A stretch of 64,000 bases of DNA from the NCBI GenBank assembly GCA_013398295.1, contig VZSF01009053.1, positions 16,147-80,146 of the forward strand, read 5' to 3'. Positions within the stretch are counted from its first letter, which is position 1. Every line of letters starts with the position of its first letter. Below the pieces are notes generated by a model that saw nothing but the letters and a program-made list of their open reading frames with translations, searched no databases and was not told the origin of the DNA. The position numbers and the translations under genes were made by a program. Origin of the DNA: Chionis minor (taxonomy: Eukaryota > Chordata > Aves > Charadriiformes > Chionididae). Below, piece after piece: positions 39,601 through 54,600 of this stretch.

Positions 39601-42600
39601 ACGGCTTGTCTGAAACTGTTCTTGTTGACACCCATTTAATTACATAAGTCTTCTTGAAAAGCTTTTTATTATATTTTCAAAACCTGTCCTTTCAGATTTC
39701 TGAATTATTCAGGAAACTTTTTAGCAGGAAGGTAAAGCAATGCTTGTGATTCATGGTATTTTTTTAAATTAGTGTGCCTTTGTTCTTTGTATGTAAATTA
39801 AAAAAAAAAGTCCATTAGGCATTTGTGCATTGTACCTCCTTTCTGAGACTGCAAAGGAGACGTGGCCTATAAACCACTCTTGACTAAGGTCCAAGCTCTG
39901 TACCATTCAGAGAGTGCTAAAGAAAAGGTTATAAAATTTAATAATTCGTAGTTATGAAGAAAAAGCACCAAACCCCCCCAAAAAACATTTCTGGCAACTT
40001 TTTAAAGAATGTTCATGTTAACCCTGTTGTCCTGGCTAGATTCCAGCTTTATTAGATTATAAATTCTATTTTAATCCACTCGGTTTTCAACTGGAAATCT
40101 ATTTTTGCCTTTCTTTTGTTAAATAATAAGTTGTTTGCAGAGCATGGTTGCATGTTTCTAGCCATCAAAATTATTTTATTGTAGAAAACTATGTATTTTC
40201 ATATTTCTGGTTTTAATCATACTCCAGAACTTTAAAAGTAAACAATGTGCTGGACTTGGCCAGGGTCTGTTTGGTGTTCCTAAACACAGCAGATACACCA
40301 GACGAATTAACAGAAATCTGTTAGCTTTTCTACACTCTTAAATTCCAGATTTAATTTCTCTTCCTAAGAAATCTGAAGTCCTTAGAAAGAGGGGAGTTTG
40401 TATAGTTATAGATGAGCTTGGAAGCGTAGTATTTAATAGTAAAGCTGCTAAATTAAACGTTTAATATGTTTTGTTGAAATTTGCATGCATCGTTTGTAGG
40501 ATAAGGAGATCTAGAAATAATAGACATGGATATAAAAAGATTGCGCGAAAACATATGGGAGAAGATTAGAGAAAACCACAAAGAAAAAACATATTTCATT
40601 TTCCTTCTAGAGGATGCTTTTGGTTTTGTTTGCTGCATATCCCCCTCCCTCCTAGGCAAGCCCCAGCCACACAGCCAAGGTCGTCGTCGTCGTCCTCCTC
40701 CTCCGTAGCCTGTTCCTTCCGTGTCCCCCGCTCCCCCAGGACAAACCGCCTCTCAGCTCTGCTTTGCCATAGGACATGAGGCAGCAAAAGGAGCAGGCAG
40801 CTGGTTTTCACGTCGTTATGAAGCTGTTGGCTTTTCCTTGCCATATTTAAGTGCTTGGAGTAACTCCAGCTGCAGAGTCATGGTGCGTTTCACCCTCCCT
40901 TCCTTTCCACAGCCCGGCTGCAAATGCCGCTCCGGCGCAGGGAGCCGGGTTCCCTGTGCCGTGGGCGGGTGGGAGCGGCAATTGTGGGATCTTAGCTGAA
41001 AGCTAGAAAATGGAACTCATGCTTTTAATCACCACAGCCCTTGGAAAATTCACCTGTGCTTTCAAATGTGATAGCCTAATGTGTTCGCCGTTGTTCCTGA
41101 CCTCTTCTACAAGTTTTGTGTCTGTGTTCAATGGATGATGTTTGTTCTGTGCATACTTTGTTCTTGCCATTTCGTAATATTGTGCTGCATGTAAAGATGA
41201 AAATTACGTCTTTATAATTGGCTGAAATGTGTTTGTACCTAAAGGTTAGACTTGCTTATGGTAGCACACGCTGAATCGAGCAATTGGTGTTTAAATTTGC
41301 TCTTTTTCTGGTTGGTAGTTAAACGTCCAGGGGGCAGAGCTGTATCCTAATACGAGTTCAAGAGCCTGACCATGGTGCAGCCTTAGTTTAGAGTAACGTA
41401 GCTTCTTCTTTGTCTTCCTCTGTACTGCTCAATCTGTCAAAGAGTTTTGAAATCTTTTGATTGGCTTTTGGATCATCTTTGCCTAATTACCAAGTAGTTT
41501 CTTCCTTCTTTGCAATTTGGCCGTGCTCCCGCAGTAATCACGATTGCTTGTACACAAAAGCCCTGTAGTGAAAACACAGTGTGTGTATATTAATGCTGGT
41601 TTACAGCTCAGAAAAGATGAAGCAGGTTGTGATGAAGTACATCTCCCATCGCTGGGGACTGTGGATCTACCAGCTCGTAGACTTTTCGCTTGCAGTTGGG
41701 AAGATGAGCGCGTCTGAAGTGGGTGGCCAGCGCGAGAAGAAACCTTGGAGGCCTTTTTATTCTCGGTCTAAACCGACAGTGTTAAAACCAACCAACCAGC
41801 CTCCCCTCGAGCCCAAAGCCTTCCTCCTTGCCTTTTTCATTTCAGGTGGATTGTAGTTAAGGGTAAATACATTAACTGTAATGTGCACAGTGCGGTTATT
41901 CGTAACGCTCAGATTTCTGTGGTATTTTAACAGCCATGAGTTTGAAGTGGCCATTTCTGTTGCAAAACCCTTTGATTCAAACCGGGGCTGTTGACTGTCT
42001 TATAAACGTGCTAGAACTGTAACGCATGAAGGCAACGGGAGTTATGAAAGCTCCCATGTCAGCACTCAAGAATGTACTTTTTCGGTTTCTGCCATTTTAA
42101 CATATAATGCTTTATTTTGGCCAATATAAGAGCATGATGAAACTGAATACAGAAGTTAGAAACCCACTTTTCAAGATCACATAACAACGTTTAGCAAAAA
42201 TAAGCCTTGCGTTAATACCAACCGGTAACGAACAGAGGAAACGGATTGAATTTTGGGACCTTTGCTGTTTTGCTAACAGTTATTTTGCTCCTCCCTTCCT
42301 TCTGAGGCTTGCAAAAATCCTTATTACCTGCTTGATTCTTATCTTTAATTTGGGGATGCTGCGAAACCAAAAGAGGCGAAAAGATGAGCAGCTGAAAAGG
42401 AAAAAGATTGCTTGGGAAACTTGGGTTTAGACTTTTGATAATTGCTGTTTCACTTCTTTGGATAATTAAGTTTTAAATGAAGGTAGCTTTAGTTAAATGT
42501 TCAGCAGCCTTGTTCTTCAGTTAAAGGTGTTTGACTTCACAATGAATGTTTGTGAAGGCCTTCCAGAACTTCTCTGATAAAGCCAAACCCAACAATTTCT

Positions 42601-45600
42601 AAAAGCAAATAATACATGTGAGGAAAATAAAACCAGCAGATGAAGACCACCTTTAACCATGTAAAAATACGAAATAATAACTTGGATTCATTCAGTTCTC
42701 TGGTCTGCTGCTAATTCATCTTTTGTTGATGACAGTATAGAATTCTGATCTTTCCATTTATAACTAAAAATAGGTATAAAATTATGTTGAAGACTAAATA
42801 TTATAACAGATTTTCATTGTTAATTGTATACATTGTGTTTCTATTTCCTGCAAATTTTTACATTGTGATACCACGGGTGGCTGTCATCTTAAGCCCTGCA
42901 TGTTTCTCATTTGAAGAAATGTAATTGAAAGTGTATTAAAATAAAAATAGATGTTGGATACTGTAGGAACGAGTGTCTTAACATTAACTTGAGGCTGTAC
43001 GTTGCACCCTCGCCCAGATGGTGCTTTTGGACATTGCAGTAGAACTTATTATCGGGGGAAAAAAAAGGAAATATATGCATAGAAAGACAGAAAAAGTTCT
43101 TTATGTGACATAATGCTTTTAAAAAGATCTATTATTGCTAGTATTTTCACAAAAGTTGCTGTTTGGTATATATTACCTATTCTTGCCCATCTAGCTTTAG
43201 AGCAACTGATAATGAGCGGCGTGTGGTTGGTGCGTGTAATGTAATAAAATGCACAGATCTTGCAGCATTGTCATGCAAGAGAGAGAGAAATGTAATTTTG
43301 TGAGATTGCTGCTGTTAATATTTATACTAAGTCAATGTCTATTCTGTTGTTGGTTCCAACCCACCACATGCTGTTTTTAACAAAATAGCTGAAGTATCAC
43401 CCTGAAGTATTCACTCATCCGTCACTCAAGGATGAGTCAGGAAGTGTATTATAGTAAAACAAAAAATGATAAATTTATTGAGTGTTTAATACACAATTGT
43501 AACCTTAAAAAATTATTAAGAATAATGAAATTGAATGGCAAGCTTCTTACAACTTTCACTTCAATACGTGTGTTGATGACTATGCTGAACAGTTCTCTGG
43601 GGAGATGATGCTTCTCTCTTTTTTTTTTTTTAATTTTGTTTTTTAAAAAAGCCTTTTTTATTGCCACTGTGTGTGATTCTGTACTGCAGTGGTGCCTGTA
43701 GCACTGGTGAAGGGATGTGTTTTAGATATAAGCACTATTTTGGAGATGTTTAACATTTCTTTGATTTTTCAGCAGGTGCATTAATTCTTAAGTACTGTTT
43801 GTTTTGTTATGGAGCCCTATGGCACAGTTGAAGGATTTTAAAAAGAGATCTCTTATTTGGGTATCTCAGGAGTTGTTTGCATATTATGTATTTGGTGCAT
43901 TTAATTCCGTAAAATATCTTACTGAAACATGAGAAGTTGCATGTGTTGTACTTCTCAGTGACTCTGTGTATTTCTACGTGTTGATGCATGATCTCGTGCA
44001 TGAAAGGAAATAAAGTGATTGACGAGAATTCCTAAAAATGTTTTAAATTTAATATCAAAGAACATTTAGCATTAAGTTACCATGACTGATGGAAGGTCTT
44101 AAGCTGATTTGTCTCAACTTTGCTGTTACCTGTATCGCTCTTCTAATGTATACTTTATATGCATAGAGTTTGTTTATTGTATTTTTGTTTACAGGAGGGC
44201 TTAAATGGCAACTTTCTTGTTGGTTCTAAAATTGTTTGCAGAAACAGATGTGCGTCAACTGTTGGGCTTGCTATAAAAATGTGTCTGTATGTATATGTAG
44301 ACGCTTTAATGAAAGGAGATAGTTCTGTTAATTATTCTCTATTTGCTGTTTTTAAAGTGATGATCTCTTGTTTTCTTCTAGCATCAGATAACAGTCAGCG
44401 ATTTCGAGAAACCTGCTTTGCATTTGCACTGACGCCACAACAAGTGCAGCAAATCAGCAGTTCAATGTGAGTTTGATCAGTAATACAGTATTTTAAAATA
44501 AAAATAAATAAAAAAGGAGCTAGCTTACCATTCCTTTCATCTGAAATGTGATCTAAAGAACACAGGTGTATGCGTAGTACCTCAGAGAACACTTCTGGGG
44601 AATACTGTTCTCCTTTGTATGTAAGCAGATGGAGAGGAAGAGGCTGAGGAAGACAGAATTAAATGCCACCACTGTCCAGTGAGTATTGAGCAGGTTTCTC
44701 TTGCACGAAGTGCTGTACAAATACATAACTCTTCTTACTGCAGCCCTTTCTCACCACCAGTCATATCCGTTGTTGAGTTCTGAGTTTACTCACTCCATAA
44801 AGCCAATATGTCACAGTGACCCATCAGAATTTTCTTTATACTATAGAGAATAGAAGAAAAAAAAAAAAAAAAAGAAAATGGTAGAGGTCAGATGAGAAGT
44901 TAATTGATTTATTTACCTGGAAAAATAAAAAGCGTACCTTTAAGTTTGTCTTGAGAGTGGTGGTTTCACCAGAAGAAGGAAAGTGTGGGATGCAGTATAT
45001 GTACCGGAAGGTGTGGTTTACATACATTGAATTTACACCTCTGACAAAACACTGATGAACCTCTTGTGTAAACAGTGTGGTTTAACCTGTGTTCTCTTGG
45101 TTCTAGGGATATTTCTGGGACCAAATGTGACTTCACAGTACAGGTCCAGCTAAGGTATGTATTTGTATTCCCTGTTCTTAATGCTGTTGCTTTTTAAAAT
45201 GTATCAGATACATGCTTCCTAGCAGATCGGGCTTTCCTTTCTGGAGAAGAGTCTCATCCTGTTGTTTTCTTGAAGAGCTTGCTGCTGGCTGCTTTGAAAA
45301 GGGCAGACTTAGCTACTTGTCCGTGTTACACGCAGCTTTCCTGAAGCTGCTGGTGGCCTGATATCCGGTGTGTGAGAAGACTGTGTGCGCTCTAGCTATA
45401 TAGCCAGCTGATTTTTTCAATTTGTTATTTTAGATTGTGTGCATGCTCTTTTTTTTTAACTCCGTGTCTGTCAGACTCCAGGTGCCTGGGCCTTCAAAAT
45501 CTGCATGCAGGGAGAGTTATTTTTCCTAGTAGAGATGTCAAACACAGTATTTCCTGGGCATGGCAGCCCAAGGTCTGCTTTTCTTTAGCCAGTGCGAGGC

Positions 45601-48600
45601 ACGACTTTGGGAACGACCAGGTTGGGTCTTTTACCTGTTGGTTATTGTAGAGGTTTTGACAAATACATTGGAAGTTGATTAAATCCTGTGTATCCCTGTA
45701 ATTCTGCAGGGCTGTGAGCAGAGCTGACTTCAGAGCTTGCTCCTGTCAAAAATGACTCTCTTTCCTTTCACCCCCCCGGTCGTGTCTGCACGGTGAGCTG
45801 TTAACTCACCAGACAGAAAGTGATTGCTTTTGGGTCTTGCTTGTTAGGCTGCCTTCTGCTGATCAGCAAGTCAGGCTGGCTTGGTGTGGGGTCGCATGGA
45901 CCAAGGGGTGAGGAGGGCATGAGGGAAAATGGGGACAGAAGGTGGCTCTCCCTTTTTGAGAGCAGCAGCCTTTTAGGCTCAGCTGCGTCGAAGAGCTATA
46001 CCCTGATGTGATGGTACGTTTGCGTGAATGAGGCAGGTCCCCTGGAAGAAATCCAGTTGAGTTGAGAGGCTCTTTTTGGTCCTTCGAATGCCTATTGTCC
46101 ACGGTCTTGGCCGACACACATTTCGTAGGACAAGGAAGGGTGTGTCTTATTTTGGTTCCAGCAGCAAGTAAGCCTGGCTGAGCTGAAGTAAATAAATAAA
46201 ATTGTCTGAACTTAAGTAATAGGCTTGACATAGGCATGAGGATAGCGTTTGATGCTGTGGCTAATGGCTGGCTGGTTTATTGAAGTCGAAGGAGGGACGG
46301 TTGAAGAGACTCTATGTTTTGTCCTTTGTGAAACCCTGGTCTTGTATCAAGCGGTCAGGCTGGAGAAGCGGTAGGAAAGAAACTCGGATGATCTATCTCT
46401 TGTAACAGGAACCTACACATCTGAATGAGTCAGAGTCAATCTGAGGAATTCAAGAAATCTGAGGAGGAACCTACAGCCATCTTGAACCAAACCTGTAATT
46501 TTGGGGGGCTTTCCTGCTTAATGATCTGTGCAGCTAATTTGAGGATTGTGTTTAGCGAGATGTGTCATGCTTTCATAACTCAGTGGAAAAGAAATTTCCT
46601 TCTAGGAAGAGGCGATCTTTAAATCACTTTAGAAGTGAAAGATGATGGAAGCTCTTTGCTTTCAGGTTTTGTTTGTCAGAAACCAGTTGTCCACAAGAAG
46701 ATCACTTCCCACCCAATCTGTGTGTGAAAGTAAATGGGAAACCATGCAGCCTTCCAGTAAGTAAGATGTTATTTTGATATACATAATTGGATAGCATTAT
46801 TAGGAACTGTCTGTCAGAAATTAGCCTGACAATTTATCCTAATCTTTGTTTTCACATTTTGAAGTATTTGAATGAAGATGAATAGATGAATGGAAAAGAC
46901 AGTTAAGTAAGTTGTTTCTCAGGAGACTGGCCGATGGATCCAGAAGATTAATTTTCAAAAAACATGGCAGCAAATTTTTGTCTGACAAATATCCAGTGAG
47001 TCTGGTTGAAATTGGACTCTGTTTTGGAGGTTGTCTGTGCAGGGAGTTAGATCGTCACTGACCAAGAGGACTAAAGAGAGAAATGCCAACTTACAGTGCC
47101 GGGGCGGCGCACAGGGTAGCCCGGGCTGTGTTAGCCAGGCAGCTTGAGTAGCAGTACTGAGAAAGCAACGATGGCCAGGGGGCCTTGGAGTAGTCCGGTG
47201 GGCAGGGTTAGGATTTGGAAAGCGCAAGGCTCTGTATAAGGAGAAAGGGCTTGTAAAATACCTGATACTTTATTGTCTGAGATAGGTAGACAGATAGATA
47301 TCTACATCTATCTTTAAATCGGAAAGGAAGCCTGATTCAGGTGAGAGACAGCTTTCACTGGGGCAGGGTTGTGGTGAGAGGGGAAGAAGGCAAAAGCAGT
47401 ATTTATTTTTTTGTTTTGCTGAGGGGAAAAATACTTTGATTTCTAGGGCTATCTTCCACCAACCAAAAATGGTGTTGAACCAAAGCGACCTAGCCGACCA
47501 ATCAACATTACCTCACTCGTCAGATTATCCACGACGGTACCAAACACAATCGTTGTTTCATGGACTGCAGAAATTGGAAGAGTAAGTAACTTTGGTACAT
47601 AATGCTGTCTAAAGCTTATTAGTTTCTGCTTTGGCATCTGTTTGAAAGATTTGAAAGATAAGCAAGTTTAATTGTGCAGAAAATACTTTATGGTTTAGCA
47701 GTAGGCTGTTCCTTCTTTTGATTGTATGGCTTTATGCTAGGCAGATACGACATGCTCCCGTAGCTCAGTAGCCCTCAGATTTTTTTGGTGTGATCTCTCC
47801 CTCTTCACCCCCCACCCACCTACCTATCTTTGTGACTCATGGAGGGCCCAGATAATAAGATCAAGACATCCTATAAAACTTCTCTTTGTTTGTTTGTCTT
47901 AACTTCAGGCCTCAAGCTCTTCCTGATTTTAGGGACTTGACAAACCTTATCTTGGCTTCAACTTAGAACCAGCACGTGACGTTCAGTACAAAGTGGTCTT
48001 TTATAGCCGTGTAAATGTGGACACAAAGCGTCGCAACTCAGCAGGGCCCAGGAGATTTAATTTGCCTCTTTTACATTTCTCTTCTCACAACTGCTACCTA
48101 AAAAGTCATGGTTTTATAACTTTTTTGTGTCTGTGGGGAGAATGTTACAATTGGTATTATAAAATTGCTGATGTTCCACTGTACTAATTAAATCTGGAAC
48201 ATGCGGTAGAAAGTTACTTCAATAAATTAGTCCATGTATTAGTGTACTGCTTTCACTGATGGCAAAACCCCCTTGCTAGATACGCATTCAGAGTCAACAT
48301 GTACTTGAAAAACGGTGGCTTTGCCATTGCAACCCTCCTGTTTTCAGAAGTCCCGAGAATCGTCCCGAGGTTCACCTTGTCCAAGAATTTGTCAGTGCGC
48401 AAAGGCCGGGATTCCTGAACCAGCGTGGAAAAATGCTTACAGCCCAGTCATGCACGATAGCCAGTTATAAAACATCACGATGGTATTTCATGATGGATTT
48501 CTTGTGGAGCGTAAAACAGTCTCCATTCAGATTATAGCATAAATGATGGTCGAATGATTTTTTTTTTTTAAAACCTTCTTTTGTCTAATGAGAACTGCAG

Positions 48601-51600
48601 GTATCGGAAAGAAGCACTTAAAAATGAACCTGTTTTGGTTTACGCTGCAGAAGTCCCTGCGTGCAAGTTGATTAATTCTGGTTATTGCTCTGAATACAGC
48701 TCTACACTTTTGCTTAAGAATTCTAGGGAGGATTTAGGGAAAAGAAATGTCACAAGTCTGCATGGACTCTAAGCGAGTCTCTTGTGAACTAGCTAGTTTC
48801 TTGGGATTCATAGATGTTTCGTTTATGAGAGCCATATCAGCTAACTTTTAGCTTAGTATAGAAAACTGAAGAGGGTGGTAAAATTGTAGTGCATTTCATG
48901 AGAATTAGATGCTGGTCAGAACTTCCCTCCTTACGACATGTTTTCCTTCCTAATGTGATTATTTGAGACTTTGACAGTTAAATGTGAGGAATAATTTTAT
49001 ATTTGGATGTGCCTGTGTAGTACGAAATTTGAATTCCCCTCCTCCCCTTCCCTTAAGAGTCAGTTGCATGTCTCAACTGGTGTACTCCACCTTTCCCGAA
49101 GTCATAATTGTGATTTTTACACAATCTGTTTCAAGAGCCTTCTGTACAAGATGCCTTGGGCAAGTTCCTAGCTTTGTAGATTCAAGCTGTCGGTAAATAA
49201 TTTCACAATGTTAATTACCATTTTTCTAACTTCTATACTAATTGAGGCATTAAACAAACAAGTTAAAGCAGTAGTGGTTTTTAACGATATGAGAAGCATT
49301 CATTGCAAGAATAAAATATTTAAAATGTGGTGTTTCTGATGCTATTGCAATTTGTGTAATTTTATGGTAAGATATATTACTGAGAGCCCATCTTGGGATT
49401 CTGGTGGCATCCTAAATAATGGTAGGTGTCACAGTTGTATGGATTGGGTTTGTTTTGTTTGTGGAAACATACATGGCGGCTGCTGGGGCACGACTTTTCA
49501 TTTTTCCATGTAAGGCGTATGAGTGCAGCTACAGGTTGAGTACTGTTTCTGTCAAGAAGTGGCTGATGTACCCTAATGTGAGAACACAAATTCTGTCCTT
49601 TCCACTTTGGGGGTGGGAGCGAGAGAGGGGTGTTGCTGATGAATGCGTAGTACGATATCACATTTTTAGAAAGACAGTTATTACCTGCTGTTGTCAGCTT
49701 ACAAGAAGAAGGAGAGCTTCTGGAATCTCAGGCTGTGGTTGGAATCGGTTTGCCGTGCCAGGAAGAGCACTCAGCGTGTCCCTTGAGGGAAGGCTGACCC
49801 CCTCCCTGCACAGGGGAGCTGGCAGAGTTGATACTCAGCCTGCCTCTGACCTGCTTCTATGCCAAATTATTTTCTGTAGTGGCAGAAGTGAGCGTCCGAG
49901 GCTTTTTGCTGACACTGATAAGGAACATTTGCATGGTCTGTTCCGTTGAGACCGAGGGCGGGGAGTGACCTAACCTCTTCCAGAGGGGAAGGACAGGCAG
50001 TTGGGAGTGGTGATTTCTTGCCCGGTGTGACTAAATTCACTAGAGTACGTCTTGGCCCCACTGAACCCTTGAAGTCTGTAACTGCCTTACTTCTGTTAAG
50101 CCCCGCCAGTGAAGTAGCATTAGCATTTCATAGACAGCAAGTGCAGGAAGGTGAGAAGAAGAAAGTTGAACAGTGCTCCCGGACTGAGTAGGAAATACTA
50201 CAGATGATGCATCTCATTACGTGTTGCTTTTGAAGAGGCATCACTGCTGATTTTCCTATCTTGAAAATGAAATAAGCTTTTATTAAAAAAACCAAAAAGA
50301 AAAGTTTTGATCATAGTTGACCTAACAGCTTCCCTCAAATGTATTGACACAACTGCAGTACTGAACGTTATTGATGTAAAATTACCCTTCTTAAATGGGC
50401 TGTAGAGTGCATGTCCCGAGTTAGACGTAAAACTTTGAGAAGTCTCCTAAATGCTCTTTTAATGGCTTGGTTTGCAGCCGACTATAATCTCGGTGAAGCG
50501 TAAAGTCACTTTTGTTGCATCTCTCAAACTCTACCCTGCGAACTTTCTGAAGCACGATGGGTTTTCTGTAGTCTGAAAATTTTGCCATTAAGAGTCTTGT
50601 AACTGCTTTAGAAACAGAGTGCCCTGCAATGACATAACAAATTGCATAAGCATTGTATAAAATACAAGCTGTCTTTTGATGAAAACAGTTTTTACTTTGA
50701 TCTTTTGTTCTGTTTTCTAGAACTATTCCATGGCAGTCTATCTTGTAAAGCAGCTGTCCTCTACGGTGTTACTGCAGAGGTTGCGAGCAAAAGGAATACG
50801 GAACCCTGATCATTCTAGAGCACTAAGTATGTCTAATGTACTACTTATTTAAAAAGGAAAAATAGCTTTTGTAAAAGGAGATTTGAAATAGGACTGTACT
50901 AAGTGAGGTTTGGACTTCCTACAATTCTCTGGGTTTTGAGAATCTGATAGTGGTGTTCTTTGTATTCAGTTCCAATTCAAAGACTCAGAGGCCTTTGTTT
51001 GTACTAGGAGCCAGTCCAGGAACCCTGTTGACACTGCGAAGGGAAAAATGCAAGAGAATCTCTTTCAGTTCAGCCATACTGGCTTTGTTTCTTCAGAACA
51101 GAACAACTGTATTTATATAGTTAACTGGTAATTCAGTACCTCGGGTGAGCCAAACTAAATGCCTAATACTGAACCTTGACGCTGACATGCCGGAGGAAAG
51201 TCTCCATCAACACAGTTTTTGTTCCTTCAGCATGATATTGTACAGTGAGCTCCTGGAGAGAGAGAGTCCAGCACAATAGTCCTCCTCCCAGCTCCCTTCT
51301 AAATTGAAGTGTGAGGTTTGCTGCTTGCTTGTTTTCTCTGACCAGTATGTACATGTTGGTATAAATTTGTATAATAAAAATGCAAGCAAAAACTGCTGGC
51401 GTGTTTGTTTTTCAAGGGGAGGGTGAAAATGCCAGCACCTGACAGCTGTTGGTGGTACTTTAACGCTCGGATAATGTGTGTTGTACGCAGCACAGGACCT
51501 TCCCCAAAAGGGAAGAAATTAACTCACCAATAAGTGCTGCAAAGCCAGCGGCATATAGTGCTGGGCATTAGCTTGTGCTAACGCGGGATGGAGATTGAAA

Positions 51601-54600
51601 TGCACAGGCATCTTGAGAGTTCCCAGGGGGCTACTGGGACCCTCTTTGTATACAGGTGAGAGCGAGGGTGTAGCTCCAGTCCGTAGAGCAGGGAGAACAT
51701 GGAGCTGACTTGTTTGTGTAACCACTGGCTGCTTCTAAAACAGTCCTTGTAAGTAAAAGTAGACGATGGGTGGAGGTGAAAGACTGCTGTAGTGCTAATA
51801 TTTCACTGCAGTTATTTAAGCCTCAGATTTTTGTCAGGGTTCTTCTGATTTCTTCTTTCTCAATTTGCCTTTCAATTTTAAATTGCAGGATTGCTTGATG
51901 AGTGTCGCAGGGGTTTAGCGGTGCTTGTCTGTGTGAGGGTTACTAACACGTTATTTTTAATGTACTTGAAGTTAGCAGGGAAGTTACCGTGGCTCATCTT
52001 GCTGGTAGATTTTAAATAACTTCCAAGGATAGAGTTGCGTGTATATGAAAAGAGACATTTCTGTATAAATATATATTTTTAGGGAACTTGGTTTAAGATG
52101 AACTTTTCCTGCTTTTTGCTTTCTTAATTCTTGTCATTTAGGATGTTTCTAGAGAGTAAAGACACTCTACATGCTTATTGTGCGAGTCTGAAACAATAGT
52201 CAGTGCTGCTTGCTTCCAGTAGATATGGCAGACTGAAAGTTCAGCGCACAGTTTCAGACTTGTTTTATTTCTGTTCTCTGTGTTTTAATTCATCTGTAAA
52301 ATAAACTTTTTCTTCTTTCAAATAACAGTTAAAGAGAAACTGACTGCTGATCCGGACAGTGAAATAGCAACGACAAGCTTAAGAGTTTCTCTTCTTTGTC
52401 CAGTAAGTTGTGTGGTTTTTTTTTTTTAATTCCTTGACTGAATCTGATCAAAATGTGGCTGTTCTGGGACATGTATTTGGTAGAGGTTAGCCTGTGTTTA
52501 CTGGTGTGTTAATTTTGTGGGGATAGGATCCAGTGCTGGAGTTATCCATCGCTGTGCTTAAGCTTGTGATAAGCCCCTCAGACAATGAGTACTCCATTAA
52601 CTAGAAAACGCTATTTAAAATGACATGTAAGCATGCATTTACATCTGTCACTACATCATCTAAGCGTGCCAGGTGGGTCCCTGACTGTGGTAAAACCACT
52701 CTCAGTAGTAAAGTAGGTGAGTCCAACTATTAAAAATACCTCTTTAGCCAGTGTCTGCAGCCAAGGAATTGAGCATCTTTTAACCAAACTTGATTATATG
52801 CATGTGTGCACTTTGAGTGTTTTAATCATCTTAGATTAAAAGTGGTGTTCTGGAGGTCATTCACACAAAATTTGTTCCAGATTTGAAGTGGGACAGTACA
52901 GTTCCAGTCAATGTGGAAGTCGTGGAGACGTACTGTGTCTTGACTTATTAGTTTTGAATCAATTAGATGCAGGGATAAGCAGTGGTTTTTACCAGGGTTT
53001 ATGTTGTTACTGGCTGAACTGCCCAATATTAATATTATGTGCACCTTACCTTTGGGAATCAGTGCTCGTTTCACGTGCCCTGCACCTTCAGAATACTTGC
53101 TGTCTGTATTCATTGACACAGCGTCTTTACTGCAGTGTAACTTTTTAACAACTTCTCAAAATCCATTTCCTGGTTGGGCTTCATCTGCTCAAGTTTGACA
53201 TGAAGTTTTCGGTTTTGAAATCTAAAGAAGAAAACTGACTGACTTTTATTCTTGCAAAATTTAAGCTTATTTCTCAGGTTATGAAATACGTTCTTAAAGT
53301 CTGCCAATGTAAGGATAAACTTCTAGATATATGAGCTTTGCTTCATTAAAAGCACAATTGACATTGTGGTTACATTTTATGTATTTATTAGATTGTTGTA
53401 AATCTTTTAAATGTGGTATTTTCATGATCTTCAGTCTTAAGACTTTCTCTGTGTCAACACTGATGCTAACTAAATAATAATGTATTTGTAAGGAAGATGA
53501 AACTTGTAAGAAAGAGGGATTGCATTTACAAAATAAAATCCTGTCCTGTAAACTTAAAACCTCATAACCTGTAGTCTTACAAACCTATGAACTTGTGTCG
53601 TGTTGAAACTGCTGCAGATTCAGAGTTGTTACAGCTGAATGTTTGTTGTGCTGTTAGTACTTTGTTATTCTAGAAAGCACAATAGTCCTGTTGGGTTTTT
53701 GTCATTCTTTAGGCACGACATTCTTACCGCTTAAAATTAGTTTCCAATACAGACAAAAATAGTAATCGGTTAGTAGGAACTAAATGGCTGTGAGAGTTTA
53801 GAAGCGCCTATGTATGCATTCATTATCTTTATTTTTATGCATCTTCTGGATTTTTATTTCATCGGTTTGTCAAAACTGCCACTTTGGGCAGTTTTTGCTT
53901 TATAGGTCTTTCCATGGGAGTTTTCTGACAGGCTTGTTTGTCCTGGCTGCCTCCATTACAGATAAAACTTCTTCTGCCATACTTTTAGATGCCTTTTTTT
54001 TTTTCTTGATAACTGCAATTCAGATGAGTTAGTATTAGAGCAGGAATATCCTCTACAGTATTGCTTTTAGGACTGCAAGTTTGCTAATGCCTAAAAGAGG
54101 TTAAATTCTGGTTTGCTTTCTCAAAGTTCTGCCAGAGGTAAAAAGAAACCAGCAATCAGACATTATTAGGATGTAGCTCCTCGGAAGTCCTACCTTTTGT
54201 CAGTATTTCCTCTTGAAGATTTGCTCTTTCTCTGGTAGGCATACAAAACAAAGTCTATGGCAGATTATTATGAGCACATTTGTGTCATTTTCACAATGTC
54301 TACAAAACATACACACTTGTGGTTTTTCACAGTATGTTTCTCATTTAGTGCTGTCTGATTTCACTGAAGCTCTTGGAATAATCCGTCATCGCAAAAGCTC
54401 ATTGGGACGGAGGCTGCACCTTTTAACCTGTCCTATGAATACAAAGATTATTAGCATGAGTCAGACTGTCCTCGGCTCAGAATGTAATTTTATTATAGCT
54501 TCCATATTTTTACTTGCTCATTTGTAAGCGTTTGGCTCAGGGAGATTTTTTTGGGTAAATGTTTTGTGCTTACTTGCTAATGCTTGAGTGGACAGTGTGT

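Larger units (their letters stand above)
30676..44381 (+). other. PIAS1: PIAS1 intron 2 (13.7 kb)
   Basis: A large phase-1 intron of 13,706 bases. It is AT-rich overall. It contains the CR1 tip at 35889, a CpG-dense patch at 37360-37610, a perfect 14-bp inverted repeat at 37914-37969, a GTC/CTC microsatellite at 40679-40706 and a GC-richer patch at 33537-33730. No exon, RNA gene or other named repeat was recognised in the rest. Confidence 0.9.

Noticed and set aside
49419..49949. 176-codon open frame on + strand in intron 6
   Set aside because: It is the longest non-exonic frame apart from gap-spanning ones, but it has no recognisable domain and no splice or promoter context inside a PIAS1 intron. 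It is treated as chance.
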